Source: Dastarcus helophoroides (lineage: Eukaryota > Arthropoda > Insecta > Coleoptera > Bothrideridae). From it: a DNA stretch of 64,000 bases. Numbering within the stretch: the stretch's first letter is position 1; every line of letters begins with the position of its first letter. The translations under genes were made by a program, and so were the position numbers. The notes beneath the pieces were generated by a model, which had not been told where the DNA came from, did no database searches, and saw only the letters and a list, made by a program, of their open reading frames with translations. This document shows, piece by piece, positions 38,862 to 49,235 of the stretch. The DNA lies in assembly GCA_028583605.1 (NCBI GenBank), contig CM053329.1:19540455-19604454 (forward strand), read 5' to 3'.

Positions 38862-39322
38862 TTTTACAATACAGGATATACTTCTTCCGGGATTGGACCG
38901 TGTCAAAGAACTACTAAAAGTGTTTTGAACACTTTTAGTAGTTCTTAACTGAGAGAACAAATAGAATTTTTGAAAATCGATCGAAATTAAAAAAAAAGAA
39001 ATTTTTACAATACAGGATATACTTCTTCCGGGATTGGACCGTAAAAGTGTTTTGAACACTTTTAGTAGTTCTTTGACACAGTCCAATCCCGGAAGAAAGT
39101 ATATCCTGTACTGACTCCTGGCCCGTGGAAGCCTTCGTCGAGTTCTGACGGATTAAAAATTTTTCAAAAAAAGAAATTTTTACAATACAGGATATACTTC
39201 TTCCGGGATTGGACCGTAAAAGTGTTTTGAACACTTTTAGTAGTTCTTTGACACAGTCCAATCCCGGAAGAAGTATATCCTGTACTGACTCTGGCCGTGG
39301 AAGCCTTCGTCGAGTTCTTACG
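38862..39322. repeat. Three copies of a near-perfect palindrome
   Basis: The arm runs ACAGGATATACTTCTTCCGG...GATTGGACCGTGTCAAAGAAC...ACTAAAAGTGTT and is followed by its reverse complement. Copy 1 (38870-38946) has a full left arm and a short right arm. Copies 2 (39013-39150) and 3 (39187-39322) have a left arm shortened by about 15 bp, a full right arm, and a tail with GGAAGCCTTCGTCGAGTTCT. Copies share the upstream AAATTTTTACAAT, so a larger unit of about 145-175 bp was duplicated with them. Confidence 0.85.
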
Positions 39323-39487
39323 ATAAAATCAAAAATTTCAGAACAGAAGAAATTCCTCCAAAAAATACACCATGAAAATAAAAATTTTGGAAAAAATTTG
39401 AAATATTCAAGAAAACTAAAAATCCTAAAAGAAGTCAAAATTTTCGAACTTTACGAAAAAAAAAATAGAAATTGGAACAAAAAGTAA

Positions 39488-40455
39488 AAATCTTTGTTAA
39501 TTTTATTTAAAGAGTAGATTCTTGGAAAAAGTCAAAATTATAAAAAAAGTAGAAAGGAATTGTGAGCAGAAACTTTGACAAAAGTGTACAAAAAAAAATC
39601 ATAAGCAAAAATTTTCAATAACGTCGAAATTTTGCATAGTTTTTCAATAGTTAAAATTTTTGAAAGTTGAAATCGAAGATCAAAATTTTTATAATAATCT
39701 TTGTTTATTTTATTTAAAGAGTAGATTTTTGGAAAAAGTCAAAATTATAAAAAAAGTAGAAAGGAATTGTGAGCAGAAGTTTTGACAAAAGTGTACAAAA
39801 AAAAATCATAAGCAAAAATTTTCAATAACGTCGAAATTTTGCATAGTTTTTCAAAAGTTAAAATTTTTGAAAGTTGAAATCGAAGATCAAAATTTTTATA
39901 ATAATCTTTATTTATTTTATTTAAAGAGTAGATTTTTGGAAAAAGTCAAAATTATAAAAAAAGTAGAAAGGAATTGTGAGCAGAAGTTTTGACAAAAGTG
40001 TACAAAAAAAATCATAAGCAAAAATTTTCAATAACGTCGAAATTTTGCAGTTTTTCAAAAGCTAAAATTTTTGAAAGTTGAAATCGAAAATCAAAATTTT
40101 TATAATAATCTTTATTTATTTTATTTAAAGAGTAGATTTTTGGAAAAAGTCAAAATTATAAAAAAAGTAGAAAGGAATTGTGAGCAGAAGTTTTGACAAA
40201 AGTGTACAAAAAAAAATCATAAGCAAAAATTTTCAATAACGTCGAAATTTTGCAGGTTTTCAAAAATTAAAATTTTTGAAAGTTGAAATCGAAGATCAAA
40301 ATTTTTGTAATAATCTTTATTTATTTTATTTAAAGAGTAGATTTTTGGAAAAAGTCAAAATTATAAAAAAAGTAGAAAGGAATTTTGAGCAGTTTCTCAA
40401 AAATTAAAATTTTTGAAAGTTGATATCGAAGATCAAAATTTTTATAATAATCTTA
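39488..40455 (+). repeat. 205-bp tandem array, nearly five copies
   Basis: AATCTTTGTTAATTTTATTT or its variant starts near 39488, 39700, 39903, 40106 and 40313. Units share AAAAAGTCAAAATTATAAAA and GAATTGTGAGCAGAAGTTTT almost without change, so the array is young. The last copy has an internal deletion of about 100 bp. Confidence 0.9.
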
Positions 40456-42133
40456 AATATAAGAAAAAATTCAAGATTTCGGCTTTTTTCTCGAAAAATA
40501 GGCATTTATGAAGGTTTTGACTCTTCTCTAAATATTAATCTTATAGAAGTTTTGATTTGTTGTCCCACGTTTACCTAAGAATGTCGATTGCTCTCTAATT
40601 TCGTTTTTAATCGCAAAATTTTGAAATTTCCCTAAACAATTTTTTATTTTTTTTTTCCTAAAATTTCAATTTTTTTTCTCGAAACTTTTTTCAAGAAAAT
40701 TCGACATTCATCCCAAAATACCATCCTTGCTCAAGATTTTGGTTTTTCCCTCGATAGGATCAAAGTTCTTGACTCTTTCTCCAAATATTTATCTTATTTT
40801 GTAAATGTTCTCAACATTTCTACGTTTGCCTAAAAATGTCGATTTTTTCGCCAGTTTTGATCCCCTTTAATTTCGACTTGAAACGGAAAATTTGGTTTGA
40901 AAAAAAGAAGAAAATTTTCATTTTTTCACACAATTTCGTTTTCTTCTAATTTCGACTTCCCCATATTTTGACTTAAATAACAAAATTTTGTTCATTTTCC
41001 AAACAAAAAAAAAACCAAATCTCCATTTTTTCCCCAGAATTTCGATTTCCTCTAATCTGAGCTGTTATAACAAAATTTTGACTATTTTTTGAAAAAAAAA
41101 GAAGAAATTTTTATGCTTAAACTTGACATATTGATACAAAATAGTTTTAATTGTAATTGTTATAATGTTTCAATATGAAATCTTTTTTTTAATTAGAATT
41201 TATGTTTGAATTTAGATAAAGTTAAATGAACATTTTTAAATATTTAATTCGATAAATCCCAGAAAATTTCAAGACATTATTTTTGTTGAAAATTAATGTT
41301 TCAATATCGAATCTTTTTTTTTAATTAGAATTTATGTTTGAATTTAGATCAAGTTAAATGAAAATTTTTAAATGTTTTATACGATAAATCCCAGAAAATT
41401 TCAAGACATTATTTTTGTTGAAAATTAAAGTTGTTTCGAATCAAATATTTTTAGAAAAAATATGAGACTTTTACAAAAATTTTAACTGTTAACTTAAAAT
41501 TTGTTTTTTATATATAAAATTACAAATATAAGTTTTAAGATGAATAATTTAATTTTTTTTCTTACATCACGTTGATTGTATTTTTAAACTAAATCATAAA
41601 TTAAGTTTAAATTTTAAAATATTTGAGTAATTCTAAAAAATTTGAAGACATTTCTTTTTCTTGAAAAGCAAATTTCTGTTCAAACAATTTTTTTTAGTAA
41701 AATATCATTTTTTGATAGAAATTTCAACTTTTATCTTCAAATTTCTTTTTTATATATAAAATTACTTTAAATTTAGAGCTAAAAATTTCAATTTATTTTC
41801 CCATATATGTTAATACCTTATTTTTTAAACTAGGTCCCTAAGCTAAGTGTAAATTTTAAAATATTTGAAAATAAAAATAAAATTTGCAATTTCGATTTGA
41901 AATTTCCAGAAAATCGAACTGTTTATTTTCAAAACTGTGCATCTTTTCCTCAACATTTAGGCTTTAAACTTTCTATTCAAGTTATAGATTTTTATTAACA
42001 GCAGAATTTATATGAAATTTTAGGGAAAAGACGGATATTTTCCCCCAATTTTCATAAAAAGTTTTGCTTGAAATTTTTATTTGTTTCCTAGAATTGAGTA
42101 ACCCTTAAAAATATTATTTCTATGGATTTTAAC
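40456..42133. other. AT-rich degenerate sequence
   Basis: Diverged AAATTTCGA-like words. A 133-bp tandem duplication lies at about 41165-41435 (TAATTAGAATTTATGTTTGA in both copies). No gene signal. Confidence 0.5.
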
Positions 42134-42149
42134 TACATCTTTAAATTCT
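42134..42149 (+). repeat. Target-site duplication, left copy (FB2-1)
   Basis: TACATCTTTAAATTCT, repeated exactly at 42776-42791. Confidence 0.9.
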
Positions 42150-42775
42150 TCATGGTAGACCCTTATTGACCGGAAATATTAGGTTTTTTTCAATTTATTT
42201 AACATTTCTTCGGCCCAGTTTGGAAATATTTAAATTTTTCTGGTTTGTTGACAATTTTCTAAACAGTTTTTGAAATGCGACTACGTGATATTTAAATTTA
42301 TTGAAAACGTCACTTCATGACAGTTCACAAATTAAGAGGTTAGTTTATTTTACATAGAATAGGAGTAATTATTATTATTTTTCGTTTTTATATTTAAAAA
42401 AAAAATTATTTTTAAGTATTTCTTCCTCATTGTCCCTTTCCATGTTATGCACTGCTGACGAGCTCAAATGAGAGCGAAACATCAATGTCCAGTGCTACAA
42501 CCTTTTTATGTATTTTTTTATATTTTCCTAATTTATCAAAAAAACAAAATTTTTATTTTTTTTTCATATCTAATTTTTTGGTCTCCTATTATTCCTATTC
42601 TATGTAAAATAAACTAACCTCTTAATTTGTGAACTGTCATGAAGTGACGTTTTCAATAAATTTAAATATCACGTAGTCGCATTTCAAAAACTGTTTAGAA
42701 AATTGTCAACAAACCAGAAAAATTTAAATATTTCCATACTGGACCGAAGAAATGTTAAATAAATTGAAAAAAAAA
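42150..42775. mobile_element. FB2 foldback element 1 with central ribozyme
   Basis: A 626-bp element between 16-bp direct repeats. The left end is TCATGGTAGACCCTTATTG. The inverted arms are about 180 bp: 42185-42365 against 42590-42768, for example TGACAGTTCACAAATTAAGA and its complement. The right end lacks the outermost 30-odd bp present on the left. The 220-bp loop holds the ribozyme at 42444-42501 and TATTTTCCTAATTTATCAAA. It has no open reading frame, so it is non-autonomous. Confidence 0.9.
42444..42501 (+). ncRNA. Type I hammerhead ribozyme (FB2-1)
   Basis: Stem I GCACTG (42449-42454) pairs with CAGTGC (42490-42495), and an outer GTT/AAC (42444-42446 with 42499-42501) pairs across an internal loop. 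Core CTGACGA is at 42455-42461. Stem II GCTC/GAGC has a six-base loop (42462-42475). GAAA is at 42476-42479. Stem III is CAT/ATG with a two-base loop (42480-42487). TC at 42488-42489 completes the cleavage triplet GTC. Every conserved hammerhead core position is satisfied, and predicted self-cleavage falls between 42489 and 42490. Short stem III and an internal loop in stem I are typical of hammerheads in Penelope-like elements. Confidence 0.85.
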
Positions 42776-43246
42776 TACATCTTTAAATTCTGATTTTTCT
42801 TAATAAATACACTAGAAGGTTCAATTTTTACTCGAAATTTCGTAATTTCTTGAAAATTGTTTCGAAAAAATTCTTAGTAAAAATTTCGACCCCTTTCTAT
42901 ACAGAAAGTCTGTCGTTACAGAATTTTATTTTATTTTTTTCGAAATTTCTTTTTTTCAAGATCTTTAACTTTATTTAAGTGATATAGGAGAGATATATCG
43001 ACATATTTTTTCAAAAATATTTGTTACTGAAATGTGGAATTGGATCCAAAATTTTGGTTTCTGTTAACGAAATTTTTCTTCCAATTTCCATGTTTCTTGA
43101 AATTGCCACAGAAATCGAAAATTTGAAATTTAAATTCTGTTATCTTCTCCTCAATATATAGACCAAAAATTTAAAAACAAAACTTTTAAATTCTAATTTC
43201 ATCTTGAAATGTTAAGTCAAGAAATGTTAAGCTTAGGAGGTATTTT

Positions 43247-43262
43247 AGTCTTTGAATTTTGA
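43247..43262 (+). repeat. Target-site duplication, left copy (FB1-G)
   Basis: AGTCTTTGAATTTTGA, repeated exactly at 43441-43456. Confidence 0.9.
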
Positions 43263-43440
43263 TGGAACCTTGGTCCTTGGTTATCTTCAAAATTTGAAAT
43301 ACAGATCTTGTCCCCTGAAACCAAGAAAGATTAAAAAAGTATATCTCTGAAGATAATAGCTTGGCTGTCGAAAAGCCGTAGAGTAACCTTTGTTGTGTTT
43401 TTTAATCTTTCTTGGTTTCAGGGGATAACATTTGTATTTC
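43263..43440. mobile_element. FB1 foldback element, copy G
   Basis: 178 bp between exact 16-bp repeats. It starts TGGAACCTTGGTCCTTGG (a full left end, slightly shortened) and ends GGGATAACATTTGTATTTC, so the right end is truncated. The centre is deleted, so only the right-arm core remains (CTGAAGATAATAGC...GCTGTCGAAAAG), with mutations. Confidence 0.9.
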
Positions 43441-43653
43441 AGTCTTTGAATTTTGACTCTACTCTAATTTTTATAAAAAAATATTTTAAAAATTCTTACG
43501 AAAGTTTCATATTTTTATTTGAAGAATTTATTCTGAAGTAAAAGATACTTACTGTTGAACTGCTTTAACAAAATTTTAACTGAAGCTTTATTCCTTTCCA
43601 TTTTTTAAAAAATTATCAGTTATTGCCTAAAAATTTTAATCATAAACGTTTTG

Positions 43654-44245
43654 TTTTTTTCAATTTATTTAACATTTCTTCGGCTCAGTTTGGAAATATT
43701 TAAATTTTTATGGTTTGTTGTTTCTTGTGGATCGGGCTTCAAATATTTAAATTTTTACCACAGTAAATATTTAACACAGTAAATTGATGATGTTAAAATT
43801 TCTTTATTTTCCTTTTTTATATTTTAAAAAATTTTTATTTTTAAGTATTTCTTCCTCATTGTTCCTCTTCCATGTTATGCACTGCTGACGAGCTCAAATC
43901 AGAGCGAAACATCGATGTCCAGTTCTACAACCTTTTTTATGTATTTTTTATATTTTCCTAATTTATCAAAAAAACAACATTTTTATTTTTTCCACATCTA
44001 ATTTTTGGTCTCCTATTTTTCATTATTCCTATTCTATGTACAATAAACTAACCTCTTAATTTGTAAACTGTCATGAAGTGACGTTTTCAATAAATTTAAA
44101 TATCACGTAGTCGCATTTTAAAAACTGTTTAGAAAATTGTCAACAAACCAAAAAAATTTAAATATTTCCAAACTGGGCCAAAGAAATGTTAAATAAATTA
44201 AAAAAAACATAATATTTCCGGTCAATAAGGGTCTACCATGAAGAA
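43654..44245. mobile_element. FB2 foldback element 2 with central ribozyme
   Basis: A 592-bp copy between direct repeats CATAAACGTTTT (43642-43653 and 44246-44257). The right end is complete (GGTCAATAAGGGTCTACCAT). The left end starts inside the arm at GTTTTTTTCAATTTATTTAA, so truncation is on the opposite side from element 1. The left arm also diverges internally (GGATCGGGCTTC). Loop and ribozyme are conserved. Confidence 0.9.
43879..43925 (+). ncRNA. Type I hammerhead ribozyme (FB2-2)
   Basis: GCACTG / CTGACGA / GCTC-AAATCA-GAGC / GAAA / CATCGATG / TC / CAGTTC. Core, stem II and the GTC triplet are intact. Stem III is the self-complementary CATCGATG. Stem I keeps five of six pairs (CAGTTC instead of CAGTGC). 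Predicted cleavage falls between 43919 and 43920. Confidence 0.8.
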
Positions 44246-44257
44246 CATAAACGTTTT

Positions 44258-45338
44258 TTAAAGATAATTTATTTTAATTTTAATTTTAAATCGAGATTTA
44301 AAAATTATTGAAAATTCGGGCACAACATTTCGACTTTAGTTTTACAAAATGTAAGCTAAAGATTTGTCATTATTTTATAAGTTGATGCCTAGTTTGTAAG
44401 AGATTTCCAAACCACTTAAAATATTCTGTTTTTGGACATTCCAAATTCTTCTTGAAATAGCGATAGTTGTAGTTAAAAAACTTCCAAATTTTTGGAAAAT
44501 TTTTGTCGTATTAGTTAAATATGAATTTAACACTTTAACTACGGAAATATTTCCACAAAATTCTTCATGGAAACGCAAAAATAAATGATGAAAAAGTAAC
44601 CGTAAATGTTCTTTTAATAGGAACGTGGTTAGATATGATTTTATGACAGAATCGTCAAGAAGTGACACCCGATCCTGGTTTAATTTGTTAAATTGCTTAT
44701 TGACGAACCTCGACTCTCTTACAAAAGAGTGGCTGAGCCGCGTCATCTATTGATCACAGCCGTACTTAAAGGGTTAAAGATTATAGACTTTTAAAGTCGA
44801 AATAGGAAATTTCGAAAATTTTCAAAAGAAATTCACTTTTATAACATTAGATGATATAACGAGTAGGTACTAAAGATGAAAATTCTAAATTTTATGACAT
44901 TATATGATTTAAAACATCAGATAATGAAATGAACAAATTTTAAATTTTATGAAAGGGTTCTTTCCATGGCGAAAATTCAATCGGTGGCCCCCTTAATTTT
45001 TATTTAAATCTGTCTCGAGATTTATTCGAAACGAATTTTTACGTTAAACCTCGTGAAATTTCCATCCTTCATAATGTATGTCGCGCTGAAAACTTGAACG
45101 ATTAAGGTTAAATTTTAACATTTACCCTCCCTAACGCCTTTATCATCCTCAGTTCCGGATAGTTTGCTATCTAGTCTACCGCCATTAAGGGCGTTAATAT
45201 CGAATCTTTCAGTGACTGAAAAACCACTAATTTTGAATAAACTAAGCAAGGTGGGCCTTTCAAATTTTACCACATGATTACCCAGTCCCAAAAACGAATT
45301 AATCAACGATTTGATTTCTGAAAGACGTTGACGTAAAG
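44258..45338. other. Unassigned sequence with a 123-codon minus-strand frame
   Basis: Not visibly repetitive. The frame at 44375-44746 (minus) starts MTRLSHSFVRESRFVNKQF and has mixed composition. It is the longest frame in the window outside biased repeats, but I recognise no family, and no donor, acceptor or poly(A) signal is convincing. A second minus-strand frame lies at 45115-45378 (87 codons). Either could be a fragment of an old element or chance. Confidence 0.3.
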
Positions 45339-45652
45339 TGGTGGATGCGCCTCTGTAAAAGACGCATGTTCTTTGCAACGCTGAGAGCGCTCATTTTTAA
45401 TCCGGCGCATCCACCATTTCCACTTGGATGATCCCTTTATGATAATGATGTGTTATTAATCTGCATATTTAAAATTTTTGATTAAACTATAAAGTGTTAG
45501 GTTTTTGATACCGAATATTTGGTTAAATGCTTGTTCGTGTAGGCGCTACATTTAAAAGAAAATCGAAATACCGCATGCTTTCGATGTCACGTTTCTGTGA
45601 AATTACCGTTAAATTGCAAACTGGTAGAAATGGTAACCTGGCGCATCCACCA
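45339..45652. repeat. Cluster of TGGTGGATGCGCC motifs
   Basis: TGGTGGATGCGCC at 45339-45351 is followed by its inverse GGCGCATCCACCA at 45404-45416, forming a 13-bp inverted repeat with a 52-bp loop, and by CCTGGCGCATCCACCA at 45637-45652. The same word bounds the 260-bp repeat at 1.0-1.5 kb and occurs near 35.3 kb. Confidence 0.7.
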
Positions 45653-45797
45653 TTTTGTTGCAACGTATTTTTAAGCTGCCTAATTTTTTTCTAGCCTTCA
45701 AATATCAACTGCTGCACAATACTGCGTTTAACGACGCACTTGACAAGGTCTCTTAAGGAAAGAAATTATTATTATTTTTATTATAAGAAATTTTATT

Positions 45798-45872
45798 GTC
45801 TGCATTGTTCAGAAGTTCAATTTCAATCAAATAATTTTATTGAAATTGATTGAACTTCTGATCAATGCAGAC
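45798..45872. repeat. 75-bp hairpin-forming inverted repeat
   Basis: GTCTGCATTGTTCAGAAGTT...CAATTTCAAT pairs with GATTGAACTTCTGATCAATG...CAGAC over about 30 bp, with a short AT loop. It may be a small foldback element. Confidence 0.75.
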
Positions 45873-45879
45873 GTGGTTT

Positions 45880-46740
45880 CCTTCGAGCTACGTTAGGATC
45901 AGTTTGTGAAATTCGTGCTTCAGCTGATTGCTCAAACTGCTCTAAAAGAAATGACCCGAAATCCCACTCCGTTAATTAAAAAAGAGTCAAAGAGAGATAA
46001 TGGACCTTGTTACAAACTGATTAATTTGGTGGAGGTCGGGCCTCCTTTAAGACGCGATAAATAATAGACAAATGGTTGCGTCCATGCCGAGCTTTATCTG
46101 AAAGCAGCTGGCAAGCTGTCAGCCGCCTAGATTAGGGTCATGCAGGCTTATGGAGTGTCGGATGAAAGAGAGGGCGAGAGGGGTACCCGAGAGAACGTCA
46201 GCCTTTAGCGTATAGAACAAACAGCGGATTCGTCTCGCACTTAGGACAGGAACGAGGCTCAACCCTAATCCATTATGGCAGAGCGGGCTTAGCTTTCAAA
46301 ATTTAGAGTCCGGAGCAGACTTTTAAATCGGTCCGGATAAGGCTCCTTCGAGTGCCGAGCCAAATTTAAATGGTGGCGTACGTTTCACTTAGAAATCGCC
46401 CCGGTTTTAAATAAGCGAAAGAATGACGCGTCGATTTCGTCCTCTTGCCGCCGTTCCACATATTTCTGAAAATAAACCCGAGTCCGTCGCTATTTCCTTC
46501 GACCGAAAAAGCAGTCTATTGTTTAGCGGCAATAAAACCGACAAAAAAATTCTTTGTTGTTTTTATTATTCTTCGGTCGCAGTTCTTTGCGGCTCTCTCG
46601 GTCTGACCTCGTCTAAAGCGTTTGAAGGCCAACAAAAACTATTTCCCCGGCAATAAGTCTTCCAGCCGGACGGGATTCCTGTACGCTTTGAGGTGTGCAA
46701 CGTCCCGTGGTGCGATGCACTCTAAATTGCCCTTTTTAAA
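45880..46740. other. GC-richer unique region
   Basis: Clearly less AT-rich than the surroundings, with many CpGs. The + frame at 46423-46656 (77 codons, ATG start, MTRRFRPLAAVPHISENK) has no recognisable domain or supported splice sites. It could contain an exon or a regulatory region. Confidence 0.35.
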
Positions 46741-48100
46741 GAAAAAAAAACCATCGCAAGATCTTCCTGAAAATAACGGTTTCTGACCTATTTGTCGAAT
46801 AGGTGGTTATTTACGACGTGCTTGTTTACCACCTATAATAATAAATTGTCTGCACTTGCTCAACATAATTTATACACAAGATGTAACGTTTCAGCTTCTT
46901 TAAACTTACATTTTTATTGTCTTCCCTTTTATCAAAGGGTTATTGGTTATGACTAATTTGCTAAAATTTGCAATAATTCATTCTGAAGTAAAATGTTGGT
47001 TATATCAATCTGAGGGTTTTTGCCTGAACGGATTCTTCAGAATCTAGTTTCTTAAAAGAAACGTTGCCCCAAACAAACGATACATTTTTTACCCTTAACA
47101 TTTTCGTATTATTTTTTGAAGTGAGTGTTGAGTATTTTGGATAGAGGGTAAAAATATGGTTCACGTGGCCATCACGCCTCACTATCACGCCTTACCAACA
47201 TGTCCTAATATTAAAAGTAATTCTACTGCTAACATTATATCATATTAAAGTTCCCTTTTATATGATACAAGCATCCAAACCAACCAAACAGTTTCACAGA
47301 ATTTATTTTCAAATATTTCCAATATTCTGACTTGTTTACTAATGTATTGATTTGTGGTAAGGTGATTTTGTTGCTTGAGCATTCGAATTACACTATATGT
47401 TTCCTAGTTTTAAGTTTTCACTTCTGTCGGCAGTCTCCAAGGCTAACTATTTTTCATAATCAAAATCAATAACTAGGTCTGATAGAGAATGCTTTATAGT
47501 TTTCAAAACCTTACCCCCACTTTCTGTGCGATCACTGTATCCCGAGTTATTGATCACCAAATTCAAAAATAGATTTTTGTTTTAAATAACCATAACTCAC
47601 CGAAATATTATTGTAGAGGGTTCAAAGCTCGGTCAAATTAAAGAGGAATCAATTACCTAGAAAAATCTTGTGATGGCATCACTGGAAAAAAAATTTAAGC
47701 CTTTTGAAACAAAAGCAAAATATTTTTACTAATTTCAGTCGATGATTTTCTTATGATTACTGAAAATTTGTCGCTGTTAAAAAATCCTGGACTGAAAATT
47801 TGAAAACTAGAAACATGGGGTTTTAAAATCCTTTTTTTTATTTTTTTAGGGGAGGTGAGGGGATTTTTTCCCGAGCTATAGCCTTTTAAAAATCATCCAA
47901 AATTTGTTTCTTTTTATATCCCCTAATTTCTGCGACTAGTACTACAAATTGAAATGGATTACAAATTTCTAAACAAAATCATGAAATGGTATTAAAATTG
48001 GTTTTGAAAATGAAATATGTATATTCGAAGAGTTTTTAAAAAAGTATTAAATTATAAAAGGAACTAAACAACAGAAAAAATGTTAAATTCATTTTGTTTT
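46741..48100. other. Unassigned AT-rich sequence
   Basis: No tandem structure. A stretch near 47405-47445 (AAGTTTTCACTTCTGTCGGC) recurs near 49970 (AAGTTTTCACTTCTGTCAGC), so it belongs to an unidentified dispersed repeat. Confidence 0.4.
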
Positions 48101-48249
48101 CAGTATCACTCTGAAGGTGATAGCTTGGCTATCGAAACACGTTAAAGCAACTTCTGTTGTATTTTTTAATCTTTCTTGGCTTCATGGAACAAGATTTGTA
48201 TATCAATTTTTGATAACCAAGGACAAGTCTGTTCCATAAAAAAAAAAAC
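48101..48249 (+). mobile_element. FB1 element, copy H (single arm, A-tailed)
   Basis: Only the right arm is present: CTCTGAAGGTGATAGCTTGG through GATAACCAAGGACAAGTCTG, TTCCAT and a run of about 13 A. The left arm is missing, so this is a truncated copy with an A-tail. Core stem II is GATAGC/GCTATC (fully Watson-Crick). The GAAAC and stem III positions are mutated (GAAACACGTTAAAG). Confidence 0.8.
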
Positions 48250-48299
48250 CGAATTGAAATCGAGCTTATTTCATACATCAATGAAGGAATGGGAAAGAG

Positions 48300-48690
48300 C
48301 ACATCACGTTTATGACTTGCTAACTAAACAATGACTTGCTATCTCTGTAGGATCCTTCCAATCGCAGGACTTCTCCTACTTTCCCAACTTCGAACACCTC
48401 CTTCTGAATTAATTCAAACGCTTTCACGCGAGAACATCGCAGTTTTCTACCATTTGTACACTTCAGCGGGCTTCTGAAAGCGATGCTTTGACTATTCGCC
48501 GCCAGAGCCACCGATTTCGCTACCGTTGCGCCATCCTTGGGCCCCGGAGCCAACTAAAAACTCCGGATGTTCGTAACGGACGAAAAATCGATACGAAACG
48601 CGCGCCGAAGTCTCGCTTTCGGTTGCGTCTCGAACTAAATTGGGGTGTGCAACCCGGCCACGTTGGATTTACTACCCTTAGATAGGTGGC
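48300..48690. other. CpG-rich island with open frames on both strands
   Basis: The stretch 48340-48680 is GC- and CpG-rich in an AT-rich setting. Frames are open on the minus strand (48320-48553, MAPGPKDGATVAKSVAL...) and on the + strand (48488-48685). On the minus strand TTTTTAG lies just before the first codons and could act as a splice acceptor. Function is unknown. An exon, promoter or unique conserved element are all possible. Confidence 0.3.
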
Positions 48691-48782
48691 GCCTTGGATA
48701 GGATAAACTTGAAGTTTACTTGATGGGGAATTCTCAGGTTGTTGCTTTTCATTGAGTGTGTTACGGTCCTGTGGTGATGAAT

Positions 48783-48830
48783 TTTGGAACTTTGAACTTT
48801 GGAACTTTGAACTTTCGAACTTCGAGAAAA
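48783..48830 (+). repeat. Short GGAACTTTGAACTTT repeat
   Basis: Three to four imperfect copies of GGAACTTTGAACTTT. Confidence 0.8.
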
Positions 48831-48902
48831 AGGATTGAACATATTTCTGTAAAATGTTGTTTCATCTCAATTCATAATTTGATTACTCTTTCATAAAATA
48901 AG

Positions 48903-49235
48903 CAGGGTCGGATTTACACTTAATAAGGCCCTAAGCTATTCGAGACATGGGACCCTTTAGTAGTCGAAATATTATATGTCAGTTTGATGGAACGGACTGG
49001 TCCTTGGTTATCTTCAAAAATTGAAACACAGAACTTGTCCCCTGAAACCTGAATGATGAGAGCTTGGCTGTCGAAACGCGTTAGAGCAACCTTTGTTGTG
49101 TTTTTTAATTTTTCTTGGTTTCAGGGGACAAGTTCTGTGTTTTAATTATATGTCAGTGCTAAATATAATTTTTTAGGGGCCTTCGAAGAAGTGGGGGCCC
49201 CAAGCTTCTGTATCTTATATGTAAATCCTGCCCTG
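48903..49235. mobile_element. hAT-like MITE carrying a nested FB1
   Basis: The left end is CAGGGTCGGATTTACAC. The right end is TGTAAATCCTGCCCTG, an imperfect inverted match. Flanks AAAATAAG and AATGTAAG agree at six of eight positions, as expected for an old 8-bp hAT duplication. Interior words (AAGGCCC, GGGGGCCCC) are typical of hAT MITEs. Without the nested 161-bp FB1 and its duplication it is about 160 bp. No transposase frame is present. Confidence 0.7.
48984..49144. mobile_element. FB1 foldback element, copy I (inside the MITE)
   Basis: 161 bp between exact repeats ATTATATGTCAGT (48971-48983 and 49145-49157). It starts TTGATGGAACGGACTGGTCC and ends TCAGGGGACAAGTTCTGTGT. The centre is deleted between CCCCTGAAACC and GAGAGCTTGGCTGTCG, removing the left arm core and part of the right one. 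Confidence 0.9.

Noticed and set aside
44375..44746. 123-codon minus-strand frame as a transposase or other known enzyme
   Set aside because: No catalytic motif or family resemblance could be identified, so no function is assigned.
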